From Candidatus Rhodoferax randersensis (GTDB taxonomy: Bacteria > Pseudomonadota > Gammaproteobacteria > Burkholderiales > Burkholderiaceae_C), in contig JADKEH010000002.1 of NCBI GenBank assembly GCA_016718155.1, positions 372,001 through 436,000 on the forward strand: a DNA stretch of 64,000 bases. Direction: 5' to 3'. The position numbers were made by a program, and so were the translations under genes. Each line of letters opens with the position of its first letter. Position 1 is the stretch's first letter. Positions 7,557 to 16,076 of the stretch are shown in pieces. The notes beneath the pieces are model-generated. The model was not told where the DNA came from. It searched no databases and saw only the letters and a program-made list of their open reading frames with translations.

Positions 7557-8069
7557 ATGAAACGTCTTGTCATTGCCAGCCTGTTCGCCACCGCCCTGCT
7601 TGGCGCCCAGGCCCAGAGCTTCACCGATCAGGCGCGCGTGCGCAGCGTCGATCCCCAATATGAAAACATCAACGTGCCGCGCAACGAGTGCAGCAGCCAC
7701 TGGGTGACCGAGACCCAGCGTGTGGACACCGAGCGCAGCTACGGTGGCGCCATCGTGGGTGGTGTGGCCGGTGGCATCATCGGCAACCAGGTTGGCAAGG
7801 GTCATGGCAGGGATGCCGCCACGGCGCTGGGCGCGGTGGTTGGTGCCATTGCTGGTGATCGCTTGGACAACCGCGATCGTCGGGACCGCTACTACGAGCC
7901 GAGCGCGCGAGAAGTCAAACGCTGCCGCACCGTCTACGACACGCAGAGCCGCATCACCGGCTACCGTGTCAACTACGAGTACCGCGGCCAGCACTACAGC
8001 ACCGTCACTCGTGAGAATCCCGGCAATAGCCTGACAGTGCGTGTTTCGGTGGAGCCGATCGAGCGGTAG
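7557..8069 (+). CDS. exported glycine-zipper (2TM, 17-kDa-antigen-like) envelope protein
   Basis: A 170-residue protein with a cleavable signal peptide (about 1-20, ending AQA-Q) and no lipobox cysteine. The centre has a glycine-zipper segment, YGGAIVGGVAGGIIGNQVGK followed by ALGAVVGAIAGDRL, the pattern of the Rick_17kDa/SlyB-type domain that inserts in or associates with the outer membrane. Two cysteines (near residues 45 and 120) may form a disulfide. A good TAGGAG Shine-Dalgarno lies ahead of the ATG. Its role is probably envelope stability; the family has no defined enzymatic function. Confidence 0.85.
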   Translation: MKRLVIASLFATALLGAQAQSFTDQARVRSVDPQYENINVPRNECSSHWVTETQRVDTERSYGGAIVGGVAGGIIGNQVGKGHGRDAATALGAVVGAIAGDRLDNRDRRDRYYEPSAREVKRCRTVYDTQSRITGYRVNYEYRGQHYSTVTRENPGNSLTVRVSVEPIER

Positions 8070-8117
8070 TACCATGGTTGACCTGAGTTCACGCCCGTCC
8101 CGTCTTGTTGCACTGAC

Positions 8118-8354
8118 ATGAAACGACTATCTGCCCTGTTCTGCGCCGTCCTGATGTCACTGGCGCTGCCCGCCTGGGCTGACACCAGTCGCGATGACGC
8201 GGCCGCCATCGCGCAGCGTGTCAGTGGCGCGCGCGTGCTCTCGGTGGAGCGCGCCGAGCGCGGGGGGCGCGCGGTGTGGCGCGTCAAGGTGGTGACACCC
8301 CGCGGCGAAGTGCGCGTGATTCTGATCGACGTGGCCAGCGGGCGCGCCTTGTAG
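8118..8354 (+). CDS. small periplasmic PepSY-like protein
   Basis: A 78-residue protein with a signal peptide cleaved after PAWA (about residue 21). The mature part (about 56 residues) has one PepSY-like unit: a helix (RDDAAAIAQRVSGARVLSVE) followed by strands ending VRVILIDVASGRAL. It lies 24 bp before the response-regulator gene, an arrangement common in betaproteobacteria, where such proteins are thought to feed envelope information to the kinase. It probably forms an operon with the next two genes. Confidence 0.8.
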   Translation: MKRLSALFCAVLMSLALPAWADTSRDDAAAIAQRVSGARVLSVERAERGGRAVWRVKVVTPRGEVRVILIDVASGRAL

Positions 8355-8378
8355 CCCGGTTTCGCCTGCTGGGCCGCC

Positions 8379-9050
8379 ATGCGCTTGCTTCTGGTTGAAG
8401 ACGACGCCATTTTGCGCATCGGGCTGCAGCGCCAACTGCAGGCCGATGGTTACCGCGTGGATGTGGCGGCCGACGGCGAAGACGGCCTGTTTCAGGCGCG
8501 CGAGTATCCGGTCGATCTGGCCATCGTCGACCTGGGTCTGCCCAAGGTCAGTGGCTTGACGGTGGTGCAAACCTTGCGCGCCGAGGGGCGCACCCTGCCG
8601 ATCCTGATCCTGACTGCGCGTGGCAGTTGGCAGGACAAAGTCAAGGGTCTGGAAGCCGGCGCGGACGACTACCTGGTCAAGCCCTTTGAGTACCCGGAGC
8701 TGGCGGCGCGTGTCAAGGCCTTGCTGCGGCGCTCACTCAAGGCCGCCTCCGACGTGCTCACCCTGGGTCCGCTGGCAATCGATTTTTCGGCGCAAAACGT
8801 ACGACTCGGTCATGAGGTGCTGGAACTCACCACCTTCGAGTACCGCATGCTGGAGCTGCTGGTGCGCGAACGCGCGCGGGTGGTCAGCAAGCAGGAGCTT
8901 TCCGACTACCTCTACCCCCATGACGAAGACCGCGACAGCAATGTGCTGGAGGTCTTGATGGGGCGTTTGCGGCGCAAGATCGACCCGGACGGCCAGCTCA
9001 AGGCGATCGAGACAGTGCGCGGCCGGGGTTACCGATTTGCTTTGGGATGA
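8379..9050 (+). CDS. OmpR/PhoP-family response regulator
   Basis: A 223-residue two-domain regulator. The receiver has the acidic pair E7-D8-D9, the phosphoacceptor D51 (IVDLGLP), the conserved Thr in LTAR, and Lys in LVKPF. The C-terminal winged helix is of OmpR type, with LTTFEYRMLELLV and the recognition region LMGRLRRKID ending in the GRGYRF wing. The PHDEDRDSNVLEV segment is typical of the PhoP subgroup. It overlaps the kinase gene by 4 bp (ATGA), so the two are translationally coupled. Targets cannot be predicted from the window. Confidence 0.93.
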   Translation: MRLLLVEDDAILRIGLQRQLQADGYRVDVAADGEDGLFQAREYPVDLAIVDLGLPKVSGLTVVQTLRAEGRTLPILILTARGSWQDKVKGLEAGADDYLVKPFEYPELAARVKALLRRSLKAASDVLTLGPLAIDFSAQNVRLGHEVLELTTFEYRMLELLVRERARVVSKQELSDYLYPHDEDRDSNVLEVLMGRLRRKIDPDGQLKAIETVRGRGYRFALG

Positions 9051-10378
9051 GGCCTGATCGTTCCATTCGTGCCCGCCTGGTGCTCGGCGCCGCGCTGGTG
9101 CTGCTGGCCTTTCTGGCCGGTGCCGGCCTGGCGGTGCAGCGTGCCTATGCCGATAGCGTGCGCGCGGCGCGCTTTGCCCGGTTGCAGACCACGGTCTATC
9201 TGTTGATGGCTGGTGCCGAACTCGACGCCAAGGGCTCCTTGGTGATGCCGGCGGCCTTGGCCGAGCCGCGCTTGAGCTTGCCCGCGTCGGGCCTGTACGC
9301 CAATATCGCCAATGTCGACAAGGGTGAGGAGTGGCAGTCGGGCTCCACCCTGGGCTTGAGTCCGCCGTTCTTGCGGCAGCAGGTCGCGGGCCAGTGGCGT
9401 TATGACAGCCTGTCGGACGCGTCCGGGCAGTTTCTGGCCGCTACCTACGGCGTGACCTGGACCGAGCAGGAGCGCTCGAGTGCGCTGGTGTTCTCGGTGC
9501 TGGAGGACCAGCGCGAGTTTGACCGCGAGCTGGACACCTTTGGCCGCACGTTATGGGGCTGGCTGGGCGGCGCGGGCTTGTTGCTGTTGCTGGCGCAAAC
9601 GCTGCTGCTGGGCTGGGGGCTGGCGCCCCTGCGCCGGGTGGCGCAGGAGTTGCGGCGCATCGAACTTGGCGAGCAGGCCAAGGTGCAGGGGCGGTACCCG
9701 ACAGAACTGGCCGGACTGACCAACAACCTCAATACGCTGATCGATCAGGAACGGGCCCGCCAGACGCGCTACAAGGACGCGCTGGACGATCTGGCGCACA
9801 GCCTCAAAACACCACTGGCGGTATTGCGCACTTCGTTGGATGATCCCGAGCACCTGTCGGCGACGGTGGCGCAGCAGGTCAGTCGCATGGACGGCATCGT
9901 GCAGCACCAGTTGGGCCGTGCCGGTGCCAGTGGTGCAGCCCGATTTGCACCCCTGCTGGCCCTGGCACCTGTGACGGCGCGCATTCGTGACTCACTGGCC
10001 AAGGTCTACGCCGACAAGGCGCTCAGCATTGAGATCGATTGCCCGGTTGACTTGAAGTGGCGCATCGATGAAGGCGATGCCTTCGAGATATTGGGCAACG
10101 TGCTGGACAACGCCGCCAAGTGGGCGCGTGGGCAGGTCTCGGTGCGGGTCTGGCGCGAAGCCCAGGGCCTGAACGTTCGCGTGATCGACGACGGACCGGG
10201 CTTTGGTGATCTGAACTCGGTGCTGCAACGCCGCGTGCGCCTGGATGAACAAGTACCCGGCCACGGCATCGGGCTGGCGGTGGTCAAGGACCTGGTGGCC
10301 AGCCATCAGGGCGAGCTGACGCTGTCGCAGGCCCCAACGGGCGGCGCGCAGGTGGATATCGTGCTGCCGATGAATTGA
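9047..10378 (+). CDS. PhoQ-like membrane sensor histidine kinase
   Basis: A 443-residue sensor kinase. It has a first transmembrane helix (~11-31), a periplasmic region (~32-163), a second helix (~164-186), a HAMP-like linker, the phosphoacceptor H-box with LAHSLKTPLAVLR (about residues 251-263), and an ATPase domain with N-box NVLDNAAKWA, G1 box DDGPGF and G2 box GHGIGLAVV. It is the partner of the response regulator encoded just upstream with a 4-bp overlap. The H-box HSLKTPL is characteristic of PhoQ-like kinases. The periplasmic ligand is unknown. Confidence 0.92.
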   Translation: MRPDRSIRARLVLGAALVLLAFLAGAGLAVQRAYADSVRAARFARLQTTVYLLMAGAELDAKGSLVMPAALAEPRLSLPASGLYANIANVDKGEEWQSGSTLGLSPPFLRQQVAGQWRYDSLSDASGQFLAATYGVTWTEQERSSALVFSVLEDQREFDRELDTFGRTLWGWLGGAGLLLLLAQTLLLGWGLAPLRRVAQELRRIELGEQAKVQGRYPTELAGLTNNLNTLIDQERARQTRYKDALDDLAHSLKTPLAVLRTSLDDPEHLSATVAQQVSRMDGIVQHQLGRAGASGAARFAPLLALAPVTARIRDSLAKVYADKALSIEIDCPVDLKWRIDEGDAFEILGNVLDNAAKWARGQVSVRVWREAQGLNVRVIDDGPGFGDLNSVLQRRVRLDEQVPGHGIGLAVVKDLVASHQGELTLSQAPTGGAQVDIVLPMN

Positions 10379-10420
10379 AGTGGGTCGTCTGGCTCAGACT
10401 GGCGGTACAGTCCGATTCGT

Positions 10421-11458
10421 ATGACACGCTTTCCCAAACCTCTGCGCGCCGGCGATCTGATTGCGGTCACGGCGCCCTCCTCAGGCGTATCGGGCCCGGC
10501 ACTGGCAAGGCTTGATCTCGTTCTCGATCATCTCCGGCGCTTGGGATACCGAATCGTTGAAGGCGAATGCTTGCGACACCAGCACAAGGACGCCAGCGCG
10601 CCGCGAGATCAGCGCGCACAGGAGCTGATGCGCTTTCTTACTGATCCAGCCGTGTCGGCCATCCTGCCGCCGTGGGGCGGAGAACTTGCCAGCGAACTTT
10701 TGGACTTGCTCGACTTCGAGTCGCTCCAGTCCGTCTCGCCCAAATGGTTCATGGGCTTTTCGGATCTCAGCACCTTGCAGCTTCCCCTCACCCTGATTTC
10801 GGGCTGGGCCACCGCGCACGGCGCCAACCTGATGGACCTCGCGCCGACGCAGACCGACGCGCTCACCACCTCTGTTCTGTCGATACTTGCGGCGGACTTC
10901 TCCGGCCCCATCGTTCAGCAGTCTTCCACCCGTTACCAAGAGAAGTGGGTTGACTTTGCGGTCAAAGTCGATGCGCCGCTTGATCTCACTGAGCCAACAC
11001 ATTGGCGGCGCCTGGACGGATCGACTGAAGCAGTCGAATTTGGAGGGCGGCTCATTGGCGGTTGCCTTGACGCCATCGCATGGCTCGCCGGATCCAAGTA
11101 CGGCGACATACCGCGCTTCATCCAGGAGTCCGGTTCACGGGGAACGGTCCTTTATCTTGAAAATGCTGAGATGGCGCCACCTTGCATGGTGCGCGCTTTG
11201 TTGGCGCTTCGTCGCCAAGGCTGGTTCGACGGTCTTTCCGGTTTGCTGATTGGCCGCAGTGCCGCCCCAACCCCTGAGTCGCCGACCAGCCTCTCCTATG
11301 CCGACGCACTGTCCGCCGTCCTTGGCGAGTTGTCCTGCCCCGTCATTTATGACGTGGACATTGGTCATCAGCCGCCCCAGTTCACTTTGATCAATGGTGC
11401 CATGGCCCACGTCTGGTTTGAGGGGCAAGGCTGCGTTACCCAGACGGCTGGCGTCTAG
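10421..11458 (+). CDS. ldcA: LD-carboxypeptidase, peptidase family S66
   Basis: A 345-residue S66 peptidase, the family that removes the terminal D-Ala from murein tetrapeptides during cell-wall recycling and includes the microcin-immunity protein MccF. The nucleophile Ser lies in FMGFSDLST (about residue 112). The Glu and His of the triad correspond to LYLENAEM (about 245) and YDVDIGHQPPQ (about 315). The family's DPAVSAILPPWGG block is present. There is no signal peptide, which fits cytoplasmic turnover of recycled muropeptides. Other murein-recycling genes in the window are amgK (12511-13599) and murU (51084-51860). Confidence 0.87.
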   Translation: MTRFPKPLRAGDLIAVTAPSSGVSGPALARLDLVLDHLRRLGYRIVEGECLRHQHKDASAPRDQRAQELMRFLTDPAVSAILPPWGGELASELLDLLDFESLQSVSPKWFMGFSDLSTLQLPLTLISGWATAHGANLMDLAPTQTDALTTSVLSILAADFSGPIVQQSSTRYQEKWVDFAVKVDAPLDLTEPTHWRRLDGSTEAVEFGGRLIGGCLDAIAWLAGSKYGDIPRFIQESGSRGTVLYLENAEMAPPCMVRALLALRRQGWFDGLSGLLIGRSAAPTPESPTSLSYADALSAVLGELSCPVIYDVDIGHQPPQFTLINGAMAHVWFEGQGCVTQTAGV

Positions 11459-11733
11459 TCAACACGTCAAGTCGGTCTTGTTGCAACGCGTGGCAATCAG
11501 GGTATCGATGGTCTTGCGAACGCTGGCGCCCATCAGCCGCAACCTACAAAAATTGCGGGTCGCTTGGATCGCCATCTCTTGCCCGCCAAGTACAACGATC
11601 TCTAGTGAAGGAGCAGTTTTCGCGCTTGACTGCACACACGGTCTCTGTTGAAGCCTTGCAGCGCTTCTGCCAGTACCAGGTCGCCAGTGCACAACGGCTC
11701 GATCCGCTGGCGGCGCCAGAGGGTCATCAAGTC
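11459..11733 (-). pseudogene. vapC-like PIN-domain toxin remnant (truncated, frameshifted)
   Basis: On the minus strand two frames give adjoining pieces of a VapC toxin. One reads LCTGDLVLAEALQGFNRDRV followed by CSQARKLLL and then a stop. The next, in another frame, reads SLEIVVLGGQEMAIQATRNF and GASVRKTIDTLIATRC. These match the middle and late PIN motifs (GDL-L-E-LQG; TIR-T-D-LIATRC). The N-terminal LLDTNV and the C-terminal HxDRDFDP are missing, so both ends are lost and one frameshift separates the pieces. No antitoxin gene is visible. The rest of 11459-11767 holds nothing else I can support. Confidence 0.68.
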
Positions 11734-11767
11734 AGAGCGGACACCTCGCCGCGTTGGCGTGGGGTAT

Positions 11768-12511
11768 TCAAATCAGGACCGCTGCTAACGCCGCCAGCGG
11801 CGCGGTCTCGGCGCGCAAGGTGCTCAGGCCCAGGCTGGCGGGCACGAAGCCGAGGTCCATGGAGCGATCCTCTTCGGCGACGCTCAATCCCCCTTCCGGT
11901 CCGGACAGGAAGGTGATGGCTCGCCGCGTAGGCGAAGGCGCGCAGACCTGCCGCAAGCCCCTGGCATCGGCACGCAGTGACAGCAGCACGCGACAGTCCT
12001 GTACGGTGGCGGGCAGTCCCTTGGCCCAGGCGTCAAAGCCGAGAACCTCGTGAATCAGCGGCACCCGGTTGCGCCCGCTTTGCTCGCAGGCGGCAACCGT
12101 GATGCTTTGCCAATGGGCGCGTTTTTTCTGGGCGCGCTCTCCGGACAGGCGCAGCACGCTGCGCTCGGTCATCAGCGGCTGGATGCTGGCCACGCCCAAC
12201 TCGGCTGCCTTCTCCACCAGCCAGTCCATGCGCTCATTGGCGGGCATTCCCACCACCAGTTGAATGCTCAGCACCGGCTCACGCTCAAGGGCCTGGTGTG
12301 GGCCAACGCGCACTCGCACCTCACTGCGCCCCATGTGGTCGACGGTCGCTTCAAATTCTCCGCCGCGCCCGCCGTGGTCGGGCCCGCCGTCAAACAGTGT
12401 TACCGCGTCACCGGGCTGCAGGCGCAGCACCTGCACATGGCGTGCGGCATTGGCCGGCAGGTTCAGCAGCGCGCCAGTGTCCATTGGCAAGGGGCAAAAG
12501 AAGCGTGGCAT
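11768..12511 (-). CDS. rsmE: 16S rRNA m3U1498 methyltransferase RsmE
   Basis: A 247-residue SPOUT-class methyltransferase that N3-methylates U1498 of 16S rRNA. It begins MPRFFCPLP, typical of the family's PUA-like N-terminal domain, and contains MPANERMDWLVEKAAELGV, RSVLRLSGERAQKKRAHWQ, EQSGRNRVP and the SAM-binding knot motif FLSGPEGGLS. The ATG at 12511 overlaps the stop of amgK (ATGA), so the two genes are translationally coupled. The preceding in-frame codon is GTG, a less likely start. Confidence 0.94.
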   Translation of the reverse strand: MPRFFCPLPMDTGALLNLPANAARHVQVLRLQPGDAVTLFDGGPDHGGRGGEFEATVDHMGRSEVRVRVGPHQALEREPVLSIQLVVGMPANERMDWLVEKAAELGVASIQPLMTERSVLRLSGERAQKKRAHWQSITVAACEQSGRNRVPLIHEVLGFDAWAKGLPATVQDCRVLLSLRADARGLRQVCAPSPTRRAITFLSGPEGGLSVAEEDRSMDLGFVPASLGLSTLRAETAPLAALAAVLI

Positions 12512-13599
12512 CACACGCGGCCAAAGGCGTAGGCGTTGACCGGCTCAATGCCTTCGATCTGGTCGATCAGGCGCAACAGCGGCTTGAGTTCGCGATAGCG
12601 GCCCGCAGTGGCCCGAATGTAGGCAATGAAGCGCGGGGCGTCGGCCAGGTACTGCGGCTTGCCGTCGCGCAGCGTCAGCCGTGCGAAGATGCCCGCCACC
12701 TTGAGGTGACGCTGCAGGCCCATCCATTCCACGCCACGGTAGAACTCGCCAAAGTCGGCGCCCACCGGCAGGCCCGCAGCGCGCGCCTTGTCCCAGTAAC
12801 GCACGGTCACGTCGAGTACAAAGTCCTCTTCCCAGCTCAGGAAGGCGTCGCGCATCAGGCTGGCAATGTCGTAGGTGATTGGGCCGTAGACCGCATCCTG
12901 AAAATCCAGCACACCCAGGCCGGTGTCACGAACCATCAGGTTTCGGGGCATGAAGTCGCGGTGCACATGGACGCTGGGCCAGGCCAGGTTCTGCCTCACG
13001 ATCAGGTCGAAGCTGCTCTGCAACGTTCGCGCCTGCTCGGCGTCGAGCGTGATGCCGCGGTGCCCGCTGATGTACCAATCGGGAAACAGCGCCAACTCAC
13101 GGCGCAGCAGCGCTTCATCGTAGGGCGGCAGCACATTGGGCTCTGAGGCCAACTGCCAGGCAATCAGGGCGTCAATGGCTTGCAGGTAGCGCTCCAGGTT
13201 GGCCTGCGGTAACTCCCGGTTGATCGTCTGCAGCATGGTGTGCTGACCCAGGTCGGTCAGCAGCAGGAAGCCATTGCGCGGGTCCCAGGCCAAAACTTCA
13301 GGTACCAGCACGCCGGCCTGGTGCATCAACTGGGCGACTTTGACAAACGGGGCGCAGTCTTCCAGCTCCGGCGGCGCGTCCATGATGATGCGGCTGCCGT
13401 GCCCTGAGTCGATGCGGAAGTAGCGACGAAAGCTGGCATCGGCGCTGGCCAGCCGCAGTGTGTCGGCCTGGAGCAGATGGCTCTGGGCCAGGGGCATCAG
13501 CCAGGACTGGAAGGCCGCCGCGCGCGACGGATCGGCCCAGCCCGGCGCAGCCTGTGCGCCTGCCCGGGGCGAGGGGACTTGGGGGTTCGAGTGGCTCAT
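12511..13599 (-). CDS. amgK: anomeric sugar kinase AmgK (aminoglycoside-phosphotransferase family)
   Basis: A 362-residue kinase-fold protein. It shows the APH-family catalytic loop VHRDFMPRNLMV and the metal-binding LDFQDAVYGPITYD, the combination found in AmgK. AmgK phosphorylates N-acetylmuramic acid and GlcNAc at the anomeric carbon in the murein-recycling bypass to UDP-MurNAc. In pseudomonads amgK is usually followed by murU and lies beside lptD. Here it diverges from lptD as expected, but murU is 37 kb away (51084-51860) and rsmE follows instead. Confidence 0.88.
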   Translation of the reverse strand: MSHSNPQVPSPRAGAQAAPGWADPSRAAAFQSWLMPLAQSHLLQADTLRLASADASFRRYFRIDSGHGSRIIMDAPPELEDCAPFVKVAQLMHQAGVLVPEVLAWDPRNGFLLLTDLGQHTMLQTINRELPQANLERYLQAIDALIAWQLASEPNVLPPYDEALLRRELALFPDWYISGHRGITLDAEQARTLQSSFDLIVRQNLAWPSVHVHRDFMPRNLMVRDTGLGVLDFQDAVYGPITYDIASLMRDAFLSWEEDFVLDVTVRYWDKARAAGLPVGADFGEFYRGVEWMGLQRHLKVAGIFARLTLRDGKPQYLADAPRFIAYIRATAGRYRELKPLLRLIDQIEGIEPVNAYAFGRV

Positions 13600-13674
13600 G
13601 GATAATCCATTCTACAAATCTGCGCGGCGGCACCTGTCGGCTGCATACCTTTAGCCTGACACCTCTTTCGCCTG

Positions 13675-16068
13675 ATGCGCCCATCCATGCACGACCTGAA
13701 AGCCGGGCCGTTCAAATCCCGCCGACCGCTGGCCCATTGGGCGTCCCTTGGCGCCGTGGCCTGCCTGGGTCTGCAGGCCGGCCTGACGCGGGCGCAGCCG
13801 CTGCTGGAGCAAGCACCCATCGTGTTGCGCGCCAGCCCTGTCTTGCGCGAGCAGTTGATGCAGCCTGTTTCGGGCGGCTTGCCAACTTTCATTGAAGGCG
13901 ACCTGCTGTTTGGCCGCGCCGATCTCGAAACCGTGATCGAGGGCAACGCCGTGCTGCGCCGTGGCGATATGGTGATCCGGGCCGATCGGCTGGAGTATTA
14001 CGAGCCGGACGACCTGGCCCGGGCGCGTGGTCAGGTGCGTATCAACCGCGCCGGCAATGTTTACGAAGGTCCGCTGCTGGAACTCAAGGTCAACAAGTTT
14101 GAGGGGTTCTTCACCCAGCCGCGTTACCGCTTTCTGCAGAACGGCGCACATGGCGAGGCACGCCGGATCGAGTTTCAGGGTGAAAAACATGCCTTGATCG
14201 AAGATGCCACCTACACCACTTGCAGGCGCCTGCCGGGCCCGAGCTGGATGCCCGACTGGATTTTGCGCGCGGCCACGCTGCAGATCGACAACGAAACCGA
14301 AACCGGCTATGCCGAGGGCGTCAGCCTGAGTTTCATGGGCGTGCCGATTCTGCCGATTCCGGCACTCAGTTTCCCTTTGTCCGACAAACGCAAGTCCGGT
14401 GTCCTGCCGCCGCTGATCGGGCTGGACAACGTCAACGGCGCCGAAGTCACCGTTCCGTACTACTGGAACATCGCACCCAATCGGGATGCCACGTTCTGGC
14501 CCGTCATCATGAGCAAGCGAGGCGTCAACGTCGGGGCTGGCTTTCGTTATCTGGAGCCGGGATACTTTGGTCAGGTCCGGGCCGATCTCATGCCTGCGGA
14601 CAGGTTGCGCGACGCCACCCGTTGGGGCATTTCGTACACCCACCAGGGCGCGCCCGACAGCGGCATTGCGGCTGTCGGCCGGGTTGGTCTTAGCGTCAAC
14701 TTCAACCGGGTCAGCGATGACCAGTACTGGCGCGATTTCACCCGCACCAACCCCGCTCTGGCGCAGCGCCTGCTGCCCAATGACCTGGGGCTGAACTGGT
14801 CACGTGACAACCTGTCGGTCAATCTGCGAACGCTGAAGTGGCAGACGCTGCAAGACATCGACTCGCCAATCACCCCGCCCTACGACCGCTTGCCGCAACT
14901 GGCGATGCGTTATGCGCGCGCCAATGTGTATGGTTTCGATTACGCGCTGGACGCGGATCACACGCGTTTCCGCTCCGACCGTCTGATGACCTTGCAACCC
15001 AACGGCCAGCGGCAATTTGCGGTGCTCCAGGTCAGCCGGCCATGGATCAGTTCGGCCGGATTCATCACCCCCAAACTGCAGTTGCACGCGACCAGTTACC
15101 AGTTCGAGACGCCGCTTGCCAACGGCGAGCGCACGGCACGCCGCGTGTTGCCCACGCTGAGCCTGGACGCCGGCCAGATCTATGAGCGCGAGGCCAGCTT
15201 CTTTGGGCGCAACGTGCGCCAGACGCTGGAGCCGCGCGCCCTGTATGTCAACACGCCGTACCGCGATCAAAGTCTGCTGCCCAATTACGATTCGGCGGCC
15301 AGCGATTTCAATTTCACCAGCATTTATCTGGAAAACGCCTTTGTCGGCCAGGACCGAATCTCGGACAGCAACCTGCTGACCCTGGGCGTGAGCTCGCGCC
15401 TGCAGGACCTCGCCAGTGGCGCCGAACTGGCGCGCTTTGGCGTGGCCCAGCGCCTGCGTTTCAAGGACCAGCTGGTCACCCTGCCCAATACGCCGGCGGT
15501 GTCCGAGCGTTTGAGCGACATTTTGGTGGGTGCGGCAGTCAACTGGGACCCGCGGTGGTCCTTTGACACGACCGTACAATTCAACCCCAAGACGCGGCAG
15601 TCGGTGCGGGCCACGCTGGGCGGACGTTACAGTCCCGGCAACTATCGGGTCATCAGCGCCGCTTACCGCTTCCAGCGCGACGCCAGTGAGCAACTCGACA
15701 TCGGGTGGCAGTGGCCGATCAACGACTTGTGGGGTGACCGGGGCCAGGAACTGGGCGCCGGGCGTGGGCAGGGCGAGGGCCGTTGGTACAGCGTCGGACG
15801 GCTCAACTACAGCCTGGCCGAACGCAAGCTGGTCGATTCGGTGATTGGCTTTGAGTACGATGCGGGCTGTTGGTTGGGCCGCCTGGTGTTCGAGCGCTTG
15901 CAGACCAGTACCTCGTCGGCCAACCAGCGTGTCATGTTCCAGCTTGAGTTTGTCGGATTCTCCCGCCTGGGGGCCAACCCCCTGAAGACATTGAAAGAAA
16001 ATATTCCGCGTTACCAATTCCTGCGGGACCCCGTCGAGAGCCCCAGCCGTTTCAGCAATTACGATTGA
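13675..16068 (+). CDS. lptD: LPS-assembly outer-membrane protein LptD
   Basis: A 797-residue outer-membrane protein, the beta-barrel that with LptE inserts LPS into the outer leaflet. A signal peptide (about 20-45, ending RAQ-P) precedes an OstA/LptD jellyroll region (EGNAVLRRGDMVIRADRLEY, ARGQVRINRAGNVYEG) and a large C-terminal barrel with many alternating aromatic strands, including DYALDADHTRF and SYQFETPL, ending near EFVGFSRLGANPLKTLKENI. Start at 13675 or the in-frame ATG at 13687. It overlaps the region just before surA, and lptD-surA-rsmA is a conserved order. Confidence 0.94.
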   Translation: MRPSMHDLKAGPFKSRRPLAHWASLGAVACLGLQAGLTRAQPLLEQAPIVLRASPVLREQLMQPVSGGLPTFIEGDLLFGRADLETVIEGNAVLRRGDMVIRADRLEYYEPDDLARARGQVRINRAGNVYEGPLLELKVNKFEGFFTQPRYRFLQNGAHGEARRIEFQGEKHALIEDATYTTCRRLPGPSWMPDWILRAATLQIDNETETGYAEGVSLSFMGVPILPIPALSFPLSDKRKSGVLPPLIGLDNVNGAEVTVPYYWNIAPNRDATFWPVIMSKRGVNVGAGFRYLEPGYFGQVRADLMPADRLRDATRWGISYTHQGAPDSGIAAVGRVGLSVNFNRVSDDQYWRDFTRTNPALAQRLLPNDLGLNWSRDNLSVNLRTLKWQTLQDIDSPITPPYDRLPQLAMRYARANVYGFDYALDADHTRFRSDRLMTLQPNGQRQFAVLQVSRPWISSAGFITPKLQLHATSYQFETPLANGERTARRVLPTLSLDAGQIYEREASFFGRNVRQTLEPRALYVNTPYRDQSLLPNYDSAASDFNFTSIYLENAFVGQDRISDSNLLTLGVSSRLQDLASGAELARFGVAQRLRFKDQLVTLPNTPAVSERLSDILVGAAVNWDPRWSFDTTVQFNPKTRQSVRATLGGRYSPGNYRVISAAYRFQRDASEQLDIGWQWPINDLWGDRGQELGAGRGQGEGRWYSVGRLNYSLAERKLVDSVIGFEYDAGCWLGRLVFERLQTSTSSANQRVMFQLEFVGFSRLGANPLKTLKENIPRYQFLRDPVESPSRFSNYD

Positions 16069-16076
16069 TTTCCAAC

